A DNA stretch of 64,000 nucleotides. Source: Variovorax sp. Root411. GTDB taxonomy: Bacteria; Pseudomonadota; Gammaproteobacteria; Burkholderiales; Burkholderiaceae_C. The position numbers and the translations under genes are program-made. The notes under the pieces are model-generated. The model ran no database searches, was not told the DNA's origin, and saw only the letters and a program-made list of their open reading frames with translations. The stretch spans positions 37,151-101,150 of the forward strand of contig NZ_LMDW01000020.1 of assembly GCF_001425205.1 (NCBI RefSeq). Direction: 5' to 3'. Positions within the stretch are counted from its first letter, which is position 1; each line of letters begins with the position of its first letter. This document shows, piece after piece, positions 53,334 to 62,787 of this stretch.

Positions 53334-55247
53334 ATGAAAGACAGCGAACCGCACAGATTGTCCGTCGCCTCCCTGGCCGATGCCGACTATCGCCAGATGG
53401 TCGACAGCCTCATCGACTACGCCATCATCCTGCTGGACCCGGATGGCAACGTCGTGAGCTGGAACGCCGGGGCGCGCCAGCTCAGCGGCTATGACGACGC
53501 CGACATCCTGGGGCGCCATTTCTCGGTGTTCTATCCGCAGGAGACGCTCTCCCGCGGCTTGCCCGACGAGGAGCTGGCGCAGGCAGGCAAGTTGGGGCGC
53601 TTCGTGGACGAGGGCTGGCGCGTGCGCAAGGACGGCTCGCGCTTCTGGGCCAACATCGTCATCACCCGGCTGACAGGCGCCAACGGCGCCACGCGCGGGT
53701 ATTCCAAGACCATTCGCGATCACAGCGACCGGCGAAAGCAGGAAGAGGCGCTGCGCGCCAGCGAGGAGCGGTTCCGCCTGCTCGTCGAGGGCGTGAAGGA
53801 CTATGCGATCTTCATGCTCGACCCGGCCGGCCACGTGGTCAGCTGGAATCTCGGCGCGGAGAAGAACAAGGGCTACAAGGCGCACGAGATCATCGGCCAG
53901 CACTTCTCGAAGTTCTATCCGCCCGATGTGGCCGCGCGCGGATGGCCCGCCGAGGAACTGGCCAACGCCCTGCGCGAGGGGCGCTTCGAAGACGAAGGCT
54001 GGCGCTTGCGCAAGGATGGAACCCGCTTCTGGGCCAGCGTCGTGATCACGGCCATCTACGACGCCGCGGGACAGCACAAGGGGTTTGCCAAGGTCACCCG
54101 CGACCTCACCGAGCGCCGCAGGATCACCGCCCTCGAGGACGAGGGGAGGCGCATGACCACCTTCCTTGCGATGCTGGGCCATGAGCTGCGCAACCCGCTC
54201 GCGCCCATCTCCAACGCGCTCGAGCTTCTCAAGCGCGAGGAGACGGGGTCGCCCATCCTCGACAAGACGCGCGGCATCATCGATCGCCAGCTCAGGCAGA
54301 TGACGCGGCTCATCGACGACCTGCTGGACGTGGGCCGAATCACGAGCGGGCGCATCCACCTGGAAGCCAAGCCGGTGAGGCTTCGCGACGTGATCGTCGA
54401 AGGCGTGGAGGCCATACGCCCGGGCATGGCGTTGAAGTCGCAGACGCTGGACCTGCAGGTCAGCGGGGCCGACCTGTGGGTCACGGGCGACAAGGCGCGG
54501 CTGATCCAGATCATCGGCAACCTGGCTCACAACGCGTCCAAGTTCACCCCCAACGGCGGGCGGATCGCGATTCGCCTCGGCACCAATCCCGCCAACGGCT
54601 CGGAAGCTGAGATCAGCGTGAAAGACGATGGTCCGGGAATTCCGCGCAAGGATCTCGAGAGGGTCTTCGAGCTCTTCGTGCAGGGCGAAAACGAACTGGC
54701 GCGCACGCGCGGCGGGCTCGGGCTGGGCCTGAGCCTCGTGCAGCAGCTGACCAATCTCCACGGCGGCTACGTCAGCGTGTTCAGTTCCGGACGCGCAGGG
54801 GAGGGCAGCGAGTTCCTGGTGCGCCTGCCCGTTGCGCCCACGCCCGACATGCTGGGAGCCACCGAGCGCGACGAGGGCGAAAAGCTGGTGCTCGTGGTGG
54901 ACGACAACCGCGATGCGGCGGAAACCCTGGCACTGCTGCTGGAATCGCTCGGTTACTCCTGCCTGGTCGAGCACGAGGGGGCCGCCGCGATCGAGGCAGT
55001 CAAGGCGAAGCGGCCCGACGTGGTGCTGCTGGACATCGGATTGCCCGGCATGAACGGCCATGAGGTTGCCAAGCGCCTGCGTGCCGACCTGATCGATCCG
55101 CCCGCCCTGATCGCCATCACGGGCTATGGGCAACCGAGCGACCGCGACACCAGCTTCGAAGCCGGGTTCTTCGCGCACCTGACGAAGCCGGTGGACCTCG
55201 AGCGGCTGACCTCGATGCTCGACCAGATCTACGCCGCCAGGACCTGA
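53334..55247 (+). CDS. PAS-PAS hybrid histidine kinase
   Basis: 637 residues. Two similar PAS domains (about 20-125 and 145-255), each followed by a PAC segment (RDHSDRRKQEEAL, RDLTERRRITALE); HisKA with His283 (LGHELRNPL); ATPase boxes NLAHNASKFT, DDGPGIPRKD, GGLGLGLSLV; then a receiver with VVDDN, Asp567 (LLDIGLPGMNG) and HLTKPV. No membrane helix, so a cytoplasmic sensor. The PAS pair resembles other proteobacterial tandem PAS sensors. No separate response regulator adjoins it. ATG 53334 was preferred over a GTG at 53274 because it directly precedes the conserved region. Confidence 0.87.
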   Translation: MKDSEPHRLSVASLADADYRQMVDSLIDYAIILLDPDGNVVSWNAGARQLSGYDDADILGRHFSVFYPQETLSRGLPDEELAQAGKLGRFVDEGWRVRKDGSRFWANIVITRLTGANGATRGYSKTIRDHSDRRKQEEALRASEERFRLLVEGVKDYAIFMLDPAGHVVSWNLGAEKNKGYKAHEIIGQHFSKFYPPDVAARGWPAEELANALREGRFEDEGWRLRKDGTRFWASVVITAIYDAAGQHKGFAKVTRDLTERRRITALEDEGRRMTTFLAMLGHELRNPLAPISNALELLKREETGSPILDKTRGIIDRQLRQMTRLIDDLLDVGRITSGRIHLEAKPVRLRDVIVEGVEAIRPGMALKSQTLDLQVSGADLWVTGDKARLIQIIGNLAHNASKFTPNGGRIAIRLGTNPANGSEAEISVKDDGPGIPRKDLERVFELFVQGENELARTRGGLGLGLSLVQQLTNLHGGYVSVFSSGRAGEGSEFLVRLPVAPTPDMLGATERDEGEKLVLVVDDNRDAAETLALLLESLGYSCLVEHEGAAAIEAVKAKRPDVVLLDIGLPGMNGHEVAKRLRADLIDPPALIAITGYGQPSDRDTSFEAGFFAHLTKPVDLERLTSMLDQIYAART

Positions 55248-55275
55248 ACCTGCAGGAGCAACAACGAGGCGCCCT

Positions 55276-57513
55276 TCAGTCCTGGTGCGGCTGAAGCCCG
55301 ATTACCTTGTCGAGCGTGAGCGGATAGTCGCGGATGCGCACGCCCGTCGCGTTGTAGACCGCGTTCGCCACCGCAGCGCCCGCGCCGCAGATGCCCAGCT
55401 CGCCCACGCCCTTGATCTTCAGCGGATTGGTCTTGTCGTCGAACTCGTCGAGGAACACGGCCTCGACCGCCGGGATGTCGGCATGCGAGGGCACGTGGTA
55501 CTCGGCCAGGTCGTGGTTCACGAAGGCACCGAACCGGGGGTCGACCACCGCGTCCTCGAACAGCGCCGAGCCCACGCCCCAGATCATGGCGCCCGTCGCC
55601 TGGCTGGTGGCGGTCTTCATGTTCAGGATGCGTCCGGCCGCGAACACGCCGAGCATGCGGCGCAGCCGGATCTCGCCGGTGTCCACGTCGACCGCCACTT
55701 CGGCGAAGTGCGCGCCGTAGGCCTGCTGCGAGAACTTCTTCGCCATGTCTCCCTTCCTGATCTGCCCCTCGGCCCGCAGGCCGATGGTGCCGGCCAGCGC
55801 GCCCAGCGTTTCGGAGCGCGCACCCGCCGTGACGCGGCCGCCGGCGAACACCACCTCGTCGGGCTTCGCACCGAGCCGGCGTGCGATCTGCGCGCGCAAG
55901 GCGGTGCAGGCGTCGAACAATGCCGAGCCCGCGCTGGCCGCGCCCCACGAGCCGCCGGAGCCGGGCGTTTCGGGGAAGTCGCTGTCGCCGAGTTCGATGC
56001 GCACCTGCTCCAGCGGCAGGCCGAGCATTTCCGCCGCGATCTGCGTGAAGACGGTGTAGCTGCCGGTGCCGATGTCGGTCATCGACATGCGCGCCGTGAG
56101 CACGCCCTGGCGGTCGAGCGCCACCGCGCACCTCGCGTCCATCAGGTAGTTGCTGCGGGTGGCCGCGGCCATGCCCAGGCCGATCTGCCAGCGGCCTTCG
56201 CGCACCGCGCCGGGCGTGGCGCTGCGCCGGTTCCAGCCGAAGCGCTCGGCGCCTTCGTCCATGCAGCGCAGCAACTGGCGGGAGGAGAACGGGATGTTCT
56301 TCTCCGGGTCCATGGCCGGCTCGTTGCGGCGGCGCAGCTCGATGGGGTCGAGCCCCAGCTTGCCGGCCAGTTCGTCCATGGCCTGTTCGAGCGCGAGCAT
56401 GCCCACTGCCTCGCCCGGTGCGCGCGTGGAGTCGGAAACCGGCAGGTCGAGCCTGACCACGCGGTGCGTGGTGAGCCGGTTGGGCGCGGCGTAGAGGGAG
56501 CGCGTCTGTGTGCTGGCGGTTTCGTAGAAGTCGTCGAAGCGCGCGCTGTGCGAGAGCGAGTCGTGCCCGATGGCGGTGAGCCGTCCGTCGGGCGTGGCGC
56601 CCAGGCGCAGCCGCTGCACGGTCTGGCTGCGGTGCGTGGTGAAGTGGAACATCTGCTGGCGCGTCAGCGCCGTCTTCACCGGGCGCCGCAGCTGCCGCGC
56701 GGCCATGGCGGAGAGCATCACGTCGCCGTACACGGGCAACTTGCCGCCGAAGCCGCCGCCGATGTAGCGGCTCACGATGCGCACCTTCGACGGCGCTATC
56801 TGCAGCGTGTTGGCCACGGCGTTCTGCGCGCTCTCCAGCAGCTGCGATGCGCAATGCACCGTCACGCTGTCGCCGTTCCACCAGGCGAGGGCGGCGTGCG
56901 GCTCCATCTGGGCGTGAATGTGGTGCGGCGTGGTGTAGGTCGCATCGACCTGCACCGGCGCATTGGCGAAGGCCGCGTCGAAATCGCCGATGCGGCTGTC
57001 GGCCTTCTGTGTTTCGTCGTCTTTCGGCTTCTCCGCCTTGCCTTGCGCCGCGGCCATGTCGTACTCGCCAAGAGCCGCTTCGTAGCGGATGCGGATCAGC
57101 GCGGCGGCCGAGCGCGCGGCCTCGAAGCTCTCGGCCACCACGTAGGCCACCGCTTCGCCGTAGTAGCGCACGGCATTGCTCGCGAGCTGGGGCGTCGAGC
57201 GCGCGAAGCGGTCCTTGGCGTCCACAGGCCCCCAGGGCGCCTGCTTCGGCGCGTTGCGGTGGGTCATGACCAGCAGCACGCCCGGCGCCTTCTCGGCGGC
57301 CGATGCATCGATGTCGGCCACCGTGCCTTTCGCGATGGTGGCCCCGACGATGAAGCCGTAGGCCGGCTTGCCCGGCGCCTCCTGCACTTCGTAGGCATAG
57401 GGCGCCTTGCCGGTCACCTTGAGGCGGCCGTCGACGCGGTCGATGGGCTTGCCGATGAGGCCGGTGCGGTTGTCGTCGATGGGGTTGCGCGCCGAGGGAG
57501 CGTTCATTTCCAT
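55276..57513 (-). CDS. paoC: Aldehyde oxidoreductase molybdopterin subunit (PaoC/YagR-like)
   Basis: 745 residues of the xanthine dehydrogenase family. KVTGKAPYAYEV, GGGFGGKLPVYGDVMLSAMAARQLRRPVK, APGEAVGMLALEQAMDELA, TDIGTGSYTVFTQIAAEMLG, GGSWGAASAGSALF and the catalytic Glu in KGVGELGICGAG. It binds Mo-MCD and oxidises aromatic aldehydes in the periplasm in E. coli. Last gene of the minus-strand paoABC set; 12 bases follow paoB. Confidence 0.9.
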   Translation of the reverse strand: MEMNAPSARNPIDDNRTGLIGKPIDRVDGRLKVTGKAPYAYEVQEAPGKPAYGFIVGATIAKGTVADIDASAAEKAPGVLLVMTHRNAPKQAPWGPVDAKDRFARSTPQLASNAVRYYGEAVAYVVAESFEAARSAAALIRIRYEAALGEYDMAAAQGKAEKPKDDETQKADSRIGDFDAAFANAPVQVDATYTTPHHIHAQMEPHAALAWWNGDSVTVHCASQLLESAQNAVANTLQIAPSKVRIVSRYIGGGFGGKLPVYGDVMLSAMAARQLRRPVKTALTRQQMFHFTTHRSQTVQRLRLGATPDGRLTAIGHDSLSHSARFDDFYETASTQTRSLYAAPNRLTTHRVVRLDLPVSDSTRAPGEAVGMLALEQAMDELAGKLGLDPIELRRRNEPAMDPEKNIPFSSRQLLRCMDEGAERFGWNRRSATPGAVREGRWQIGLGMAAATRSNYLMDARCAVALDRQGVLTARMSMTDIGTGSYTVFTQIAAEMLGLPLEQVRIELGDSDFPETPGSGGSWGAASAGSALFDACTALRAQIARRLGAKPDEVVFAGGRVTAGARSETLGALAGTIGLRAEGQIRKGDMAKKFSQQAYGAHFAEVAVDVDTGEIRLRRMLGVFAAGRILNMKTATSQATGAMIWGVGSALFEDAVVDPRFGAFVNHDLAEYHVPSHADIPAVEAVFLDEFDDKTNPLKIKGVGELGICGAGAAVANAVYNATGVRIRDYPLTLDKVIGLQPHQD

Positions 57514-57525
57514 GGTGGCGTTCCT

Positions 57526-58509
57526 TCAGGCCGCGCGCGCGGCTTCGTTGATCGTGGCCTGCAGGGTGCGGCGCACCAGCGGCAGCTTGAAGTCGTTGTG
57601 GCCGTACCCGCGCGCGCCGGCCAGCACGCCGTCGGCCGCGGCATCGATGGCCGCCTCGTCGAGCACGGTGTTCGCCAGCCGCGCCTCGGCCGCCTCCACG
57701 CGCCACGGCTTGTGCGCCAGCCCGCCGAAAGCCATGCGCGCCGAGCGGATGCGCCCACCGCCGGCATCGACGATGGCCGCCACCGACACCAGCGCAAAAG
57801 CGTACGAAGCCCGGTCGCGCACCTTGCGGTACACCTGCTGGCCGGGCACCGGCGGCGGCAGCGTGACGCCGGTGATCATTTCGCCGGGCTGAAGGTCGGT
57901 TTCGAGCTGGGGCGTGCTGCCGGGCAGGCGATGGAAGTCGGCGATGGGAATCACGCGGCGCGTGCCGCCCGGCATCACCGTTTCCACCGCCGCGTCGAGC
58001 ACCCGCATGGCCACCGCCATGTCCGACGGGTGCGTGGCAATGCACTGGTCGCTCGCCCCGATCACCGCATGCATGCGGTTGTAGCCCTGCAGCGCGGAGC
58101 AGCCCGAGCCGGGCTGGCGCTTGTTGCAGGGGCGGGCGGTGTCGTAGAAGTAATAGCAGCGCGTGCGCTGCAGCAGGTTGCCGCCGGTGGTGGCCTTGTT
58201 GCGCAACTGGCCCGAAGCCCCGGCCAGCAGCGCGCGGCTGAGCACCGCATAGTTCTTGCGCACGCGCGCGTCGGCGGCCAGGTCGGCATTGCGCACCATC
58301 GCGCCGATGCGCAGGCCGCCGTCGGTGGTGGGCTCGATGGCGTCCAGCCCCAGGCGGTTGATGTCGACGAGGTGCACCGGCGTCTCCACCTGCAGCTTCA
58401 TCAGGTCGAGCAGGTTGGTGCCGCCCGCGATCATGCGCGCCCCGGGGCGTGCGGCGGCCGAGGCCGCTGCTTCAGGTGACGCAGCCCGCTCATAGGTGAA
58501 GGCTTTCAT
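57526..58509 (-). CDS. paoB: Aldehyde oxidoreductase FAD/4Fe-4S subunit (PaoB/YagS-like)
   Basis: 327 residues. MIAGGTNLLDLMK is the FAD loop; the QLRNKATTGGNLLQRTRC segment and the following Cys (CNKRQPGSGC) supply the extra [4Fe-4S] typical of PaoB. The C-terminal part has the CO-dehydrogenase flavoprotein fold. ATGA overlap with paoA. Confidence 0.9.
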   Translation of the reverse strand: MKAFTYERAASPEAAASAAARPGARMIAGGTNLLDLMKLQVETPVHLVDINRLGLDAIEPTTDGGLRIGAMVRNADLAADARVRKNYAVLSRALLAGASGQLRNKATTGGNLLQRTRCYYFYDTARPCNKRQPGSGCSALQGYNRMHAVIGASDQCIATHPSDMAVAMRVLDAAVETVMPGGTRRVIPIADFHRLPGSTPQLETDLQPGEMITGVTLPPPVPGQQVYRKVRDRASYAFALVSVAAIVDAGGGRIRSARMAFGGLAHKPWRVEAAEARLANTVLDEAAIDAAADGVLAGARGYGHNDFKLPLVRRTLQATINEAARAA

Positions 58510-59192
58510 GGGCGCGACTCCGGCCCCGACACGTCCTTGATGGCCGCCACGATGTTGGGGTATGCGCTGCAGCGGCAGAGGTTGCCGCTCATGCGCTCGC
58601 GGATCTCCGCGTCGGTGAGCGCCACGCGCGCACCCAGGTCGCGCGTGACGTGGCTCGGCATGCCGGCCTTCGCCTCGGCCAGCATGCCAGCGGCCGAGCA
58701 GATCTGTCCGGGCGTGCAGTACCCGCACTGGAAGCCGTCGCGGTCGAGAAAGGCCTGCTGCAGCGGATGCAGCGTCTCGCCCTGCGCCAGGCCTTCGATG
58801 GTCGTGACCGACTGGCCGTCGTGCATCACGGCCAGCGTGAGGCATGCGTTGGTGCGCCGGCCTTCGACGAGCACCGTGCAGGCGCCGCACTGGCCGTGGT
58901 CGCAGCCTTTCTTGGAACCCGTCATGCGCAGGTTTTCGCGCAGCGCGTCGAGCAGGGTGGTGCGCGTGTCGACTTCCAGCCGATGCAGTTGCCCGTTGAT
59001 CTGGAACTGCATCTGCATGCGCTGGGGTGGCAGGTCGGACGGGGCGGCGGTCGATGCGGAGCCGGTTTGCGCATCGGCCGTCGCGAGGCAGCCACCGGCG
59101 CCGAGGAGGGCCGCGCCCGATTGGAAAGCGGCGCGGCGGGTCAGGCGTCCGACGCCGTCTCCCACGTCGTCCGTGCGATGTTCGAATTTCAT
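58506..59192 (-). CDS. paoA: Aldehyde oxidoreductase 2Fe-2S subunit (PaoA/YagT-like)
   Basis: 228 residues. A twin-arginine signal (LTRRAAFQSGAALLGAGG) marks export of the whole trimer. GCDHGQCGACTVLVEG and CGYCTPGQICSA, with CRCSAYP, bind two [2Fe-2S]. The ATG at 59192 was chosen so that the signal is at the N-terminus; in-frame extension upstream is unlikely. No paoD-type maturation gene is near. Confidence 0.9.
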   Translation of the reverse strand: MKFEHRTDDVGDGVGRLTRRAAFQSGAALLGAGGCLATADAQTGSASTAAPSDLPPQRMQMQFQINGQLHRLEVDTRTTLLDALRENLRMTGSKKGCDHGQCGACTVLVEGRRTNACLTLAVMHDGQSVTTIEGLAQGETLHPLQQAFLDRDGFQCGYCTPGQICSAAGMLAEAKAGMPSHVTRDLGARVALTDAEIRERMSGNLCRCSAYPNIVAAIKDVSGPESRP

Positions 59193-59363
59193 GTGGGGGT
59201 CTCCGACCGGATGAGGATCGGGACGAATCCTAGGAAGGGCGCCTGGTTGCGCGGTGGCGCCTGCGCGCTGTCGTCGTGTAGGCACTGGCCGACGAAAGGA
59301 CGATGCCGACCGCCGCGCCGTCGTACGAAAGTGCACTCGGTTTCTTACAGCGGACTGCGATGC

Positions 59364-59376
59364 CTCCTACGGCCGC
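59364..59376 (+). promoter_or_regulatory. CCTACGGCCGC motif, copy upstream of the 96-residue protein
   Basis: CTCCTACGGCCGC, 73 bases before the start of the gene and in its orientation; one base differs from the katE-upstream copy. The 256-base divergent gap between paoA and this gene holds nothing else I can name. Confidence 0.45.
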
Positions 59377-59448
59377 GCGATGGGAGCGCACTAGATTGGT
59401 TTCGCATGCGGGTTCGGATGAACAGCGAGAAAATCACCAGGAGACGAC

Positions 59449-59739
59449 ATGAAGACACTTCGGATTTCGACGCAGCGGCGCGCGCAGCTCTCGAGCGAGA
59501 ACCTGCTCGCCGTCAATTCACGGGACCAGGAGATTCTTCACGGCCTGAGCTTCGACGAGTCGCAGTTCCTGATCGACTGCGGCGAGGAACCCATCGCCGA
59601 TGCGGCGGACCGCGAACGGTGCGGCGATCTCATCCACCGGCACGAACGCGCGCGCCTGCGGATCGCCACCGCCGACGATGAAAGCAGCGCGAGCGAGGCA
59701 GGCCCCGCCGCGCGCACCCGGGATTCATTCATGCTGTGA
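59449..59739 (+). CDS. Hypothetical 96-residue protein
   Basis: Hydrophilic, no signal or membrane helix. Recognisable stretch: VNSRDQEILHGLSFDESQFLIDCGEEPIADAADRERCGDLIHRHERARLRI, two Cys. GGAG precedes the ATG at a fitting distance, and the frame has normal codon use for this region. No family recognised. Convergent with the catalase gene, so not part of its transcript. Confidence 0.6.
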   Translation: MKTLRISTQRRAQLSSENLLAVNSRDQEILHGLSFDESQFLIDCGEEPIADAADRERCGDLIHRHERARLRIATADDESSASEAGPAARTRDSFML

Positions 59740-59779
59740 GCTGCGGGCCCGCCACGGCGCCCGTCCTGCCGGTCCTTCC

Positions 59780-62215
59780 TCAAACCCGCGGCGGATCGCT
59801 GTCGCGCACCGGGTGGCGGTGCTTGCCGACCGCGGCGATGAAATCGACCGCCACGGCCTTCGCATGGGCGGCGTCCGCCAGCAGCAGGCCGGGGTCTTCG
59901 GAGCCATCGGGCAGCGTCAGCGGAATGCCCGCCTCGCTCAGCAGGGCCTGCGACGCGCCGAGCGCAAGAATGGTCTTGCAGTGCCGGTACTGGTCCTTGA
60001 TGAATTCCATCGTGTGGCCGTCCGCGGCCAGCGCCTGCGCGGCCGCCTCGCCGTCGGGCAGCACCAGCGCGTCGAACAGGAAGCCGGGCGAGTTCTCCAT
60101 GGAGGCGTCGGGCTCCAGCATGGCCGCACCGCCGGCCTTGACGCTTCCGAGCCGCGGCGCCACCAGCCGCGGCACGGCGCCGGCCTGGAGAAGGGCCGCC
60201 TGCAGCGCGACTACGGAGCCCGCCTCCACGCCATCGGCCACGAGGATCGCGATCTTGCGCGAGCGAATGCCGCCGTCGCCGGGCCGCGCCATCAGCGACA
60301 AGGCGGGCGACGCCTCGACTTCGGGCGCCGCCGGTGTCTGCAGCGCGAGCGGCAGCGGCGCCGGCATCTTCATGCCCAGGCCCTTCGCGACCTTGCTCGC
60401 GAGGTCGGCCGATGCGTTCACCAGGCCCGCGACCACGCGTTCGCGAACCGCGGGCACCGTCACCTTGGAGAGCTCGAAGCGGAATGCCGCGGCGATGTGG
60501 GCCTGCTCCACCGGCGTCTGGCTCTCGTAGAAGAGCCTCGCCTGCGTGTAGTGGTCCGCGAACTTCTCGGGCTTGCCGCGCACCTTGTCGCTCGACGCCT
60601 GCACATCGATGCGGCGCGCGACGCTCTGGAACCCTTGCGCGGCGCCGGCCTGGAACGGGCAGCCGCCGCCGAGCGAGTTGGGCTCGTAGGCCGTGCGGCC
60701 GCGGTGGATCGCCTGCCGGTGCATGCCGTCGCGCTGGTTGTTGTGGACCTGCGCGATCGGTGCGTTGATGGGCAGCTCGTGGAAGTTCGGCCCGCCCAGG
60801 CGCGAGATCTGCGTGTCCACGTACGAGTGGATGCGCCCGGCCAGCAGCGGGTCGTTGGTGAAGTCGATACCCGGCACGATGTGCGCGGCGCAGAAGGCGG
60901 CCTGCTCGGTTTCCGCAAAGAAGTTGTCGGGGTTGCGGTTCAGCACCATCCGCCCCACGACCTGCACCGGAACCAACTCCTCCGGCACGATCTTCGTGGC
61001 GTCGAGCACGTCGAAGCTGAAGCCCGCGGCCTGCTCCTCGGTGAAGATCTGCAGGCCCAGTTCCCACTCGGGGTACTCGCCCGCATCGATCGCCTCCCAC
61101 AGGTCGCGGCGGTGAAAGTCGGGGTCCGCGCCAGAGATCTTCACCGCCTCGTCCCACACGAGCGAGTGCGTGCCCAGCTTCGGCTGCCAGTGGAACTTCA
61201 CGAAGACCGACTCGCCCGCGTCGTTGACCAGGCGGAAGGTGTGCACGCCGAAGCCCTGCATCATGCGATAGCTGCGCGGAATGGCGCGGTCGCTCATCTG
61301 CCACATGAGCATGTGCGTCGATTCGGGCATCAGGCCCACGAAGTCCCAGAAGGTGTCGTGCGCCGACGCGGCTTGCGGCATCTGGTGATGGGGCTCTGGC
61401 TTGACCGCGTGAACGAGGTCCGGAAACTTGATGGCGTCCTGTATGAAGAACACGGGCATGTTGTTGCCCACGAGGTCCCAGTTGCCCTCGTCGGTATAGA
61501 ACTTGACGGCGAAGCCGCGCACGTCGCGCGCCGTGTCCTTGGAGCCGCGCTCGCCGGCCACGGTCGAGAAGCGCACGAACACCGGCGTGATCTTTCCGGC
61601 CTCCTTGAAGGGGGCCGCCTTGGTGTACTTGGCGAGGGGCTCGTAGCACTCGAAGAAGCCATGCGCGCCGGAGCCGCGCGCATGCACGATGCGCTCCGGA
61701 ATGCGCTCGTGGTCGAAGTGCGTGATCTTCTCGCGCAGGATGAAGTCTTCGAGTAGCGCCGGGCCGCGCAGGCCGGCCTTCAGGGAGTTCTGGTTGTCGG
61801 CGATCGACACGCCCTGGTTGGTCGTCAGCACCTGTCCGGCCGAGTCGATGCGCACACGGTCCAGCGAACCGATGGTCGCGTTCGTTCCTTCGGGCGCCAC
61901 GCCGCCGACCTTGGCCGACGTGCTGCTCTCGCTGGGCGTGCTGGCCAACGGCAGGCGCGACGCGGGCTTGGCCTGCGCGCCGCGAGGCGGCGACATTGCG
62001 CCGTCCATGCCGTGCTCGCGCGGCTTGTTCTCGTTGAAGGGCATGGCGGCGGCCAGCGCCTGGGCCTGGGCCGCTCGCTGCGAGGGAATGTCGTCCGCCG
62101 CGGCCGGTCCCGGGTGGGCGGGGCCGCTGTCGGTGTTGCGGGATGCGGCCTTGGTGCCGTTGAGCTGGGCGTCGCTGGCCTTGGGCGTTCTGGAAGGCGT
62201 GTTTCGGTTCGGCAT
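59780..62215 (-). CDS. katE: Large-subunit monofunctional catalase (KatE/HPII type)
   Basis: 811 residues, slightly longer than E. coli HPII (753) because of a polar low-complexity N-terminus of about 115 residues. His178 (RIVHARGSGAHGFFE), Asn251 (LVGNNMPVFFIQDA) and the haem Tyr in RIHSYVDTQ are conserved. Residues about 655-811 form the class I glutamine-amidotransferase-like domain (KIAILVADGVEAGSV). It disproportionates hydrogen peroxide, typically in stationary phase. A CTCCTACAGCCGC motif lies 60 bases upstream. Confidence 0.94.
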   Translation of the reverse strand: MPNRNTPSRTPKASDAQLNGTKAASRNTDSGPAHPGPAAADDIPSQRAAQAQALAAAMPFNENKPREHGMDGAMSPPRGAQAKPASRLPLASTPSESSTSAKVGGVAPEGTNATIGSLDRVRIDSAGQVLTTNQGVSIADNQNSLKAGLRGPALLEDFILREKITHFDHERIPERIVHARGSGAHGFFECYEPLAKYTKAAPFKEAGKITPVFVRFSTVAGERGSKDTARDVRGFAVKFYTDEGNWDLVGNNMPVFFIQDAIKFPDLVHAVKPEPHHQMPQAASAHDTFWDFVGLMPESTHMLMWQMSDRAIPRSYRMMQGFGVHTFRLVNDAGESVFVKFHWQPKLGTHSLVWDEAVKISGADPDFHRRDLWEAIDAGEYPEWELGLQIFTEEQAAGFSFDVLDATKIVPEELVPVQVVGRMVLNRNPDNFFAETEQAAFCAAHIVPGIDFTNDPLLAGRIHSYVDTQISRLGGPNFHELPINAPIAQVHNNQRDGMHRQAIHRGRTAYEPNSLGGGCPFQAGAAQGFQSVARRIDVQASSDKVRGKPEKFADHYTQARLFYESQTPVEQAHIAAAFRFELSKVTVPAVRERVVAGLVNASADLASKVAKGLGMKMPAPLPLALQTPAAPEVEASPALSLMARPGDGGIRSRKIAILVADGVEAGSVVALQAALLQAGAVPRLVAPRLGSVKAGGAAMLEPDASMENSPGFLFDALVLPDGEAAAQALAADGHTMEFIKDQYRHCKTILALGASQALLSEAGIPLTLPDGSEDPGLLLADAAHAKAVAVDFIAAVGKHRHPVRDSDPPRV

Positions 62216-62275
62216 CGGGGCTCCATGAGGTGGTTGCGGGCGAGGGGAAGGGCAACTTAAGGAGCGCAGCGGGCC

Positions 62276-62288
62276 GCGGCTGTAGGAG
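62276..62288 (-). promoter_or_regulatory. CCTACAGCCGC motif, copy upstream of katE
   Basis: CTCCTACAGCCGC on the minus strand, in the orientation of katE and 60 bases before its ATG. Used here as reference for the motif. Confidence 0.45.
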
Positions 62289-62379
62289 GTCGCCGCGCAA
62301 CGGGCAAGCCTGAGCCGTCATTGCGGGAGCCTGGCTCAACAGGGCCCGCGCTCGTGCTCCCGCCGCGGCATCTGGTTCT

Positions 62380-62532
62380 TCAGTGCTGGCGCTTGAAGTA
62401 CTGCACTTCGCGCTCGTGCTGCCGGGCCTGCCCCTGCGAAGCGAAGGTGCCCAGGTTGCGACGCTTGCCGGTCTTGGGATCGATCTTGCGGGAATACAGG
62501 CGGTATTCGCCCGAAGCGAGTTTGCGGATCAT
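62380..62532 (-). CDS. Conserved 50-residue basic protein
   Basis: MIRKLASGEYRLYSRK, then DPKTGKRRNLGTF and ARQHEREVQYFKRQH. Highly basic with a short beta-like front and a C-terminal helix, similar to small proteins common in proteobacteria and to the N-terminal arm-binding fold of integrases. AAGGAA lies before the ATG. Function unknown. Confidence 0.75.
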   Translation of the reverse strand: MIRKLASGEYRLYSRKIDPKTGKRRNLGTFASQGQARQHEREVQYFKRQH

Positions 62533-62651
62533 GGCGGGGTTCCTTTTCACTTGGGAGGACTTCAATCAATCTGCGCTGCCGGTGCCGTTCGTCTGTCGGA
62601 CGGTTTCATGTCGATCTGAGGGGCCGCGGCGTCGCACGACGAGGGTTGCAG

Positions 62652-62664
62652 TTCCTACATTCGC
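62652..62664 (+). promoter_or_regulatory. CCTAC motif, weak copy upstream of the phosphoribosyltransferase
   Basis: TTCCTACATTCGC, matching 10 of 13 positions, 88 bases before the leader ORF and in its orientation. The 220-base gap around it has no gene. Confidence 0.3.
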
Positions 62665-62752
62665 TGCCTGAACGCTCCCACAGCCGAGACTCGCCGGAAG
62701 GTCGAAACCTGAACTCGCCGAGGTCTGTCTCCATTGCGGAAAGGAACGAACC

Positions 62753-62782
62753 ATGAAAACGACGTGGAAGCCCGCGGCGTGA
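62753..62782 (+). CDS. Nine-codon leader ORF
   Basis: Encodes MKTTWKPAA and a stop. It follows GAAAGGAAC, the best ribosome-binding site in this stretch, and its stop lies five bases before the ATG of the phosphoribosyltransferase, which itself has no good site. Probably a translated leader peptide that couples initiation downstream. Confidence 0.5.
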   Translation: MKTTWKPAA

Positions 62783-62787
62783 ACGCC

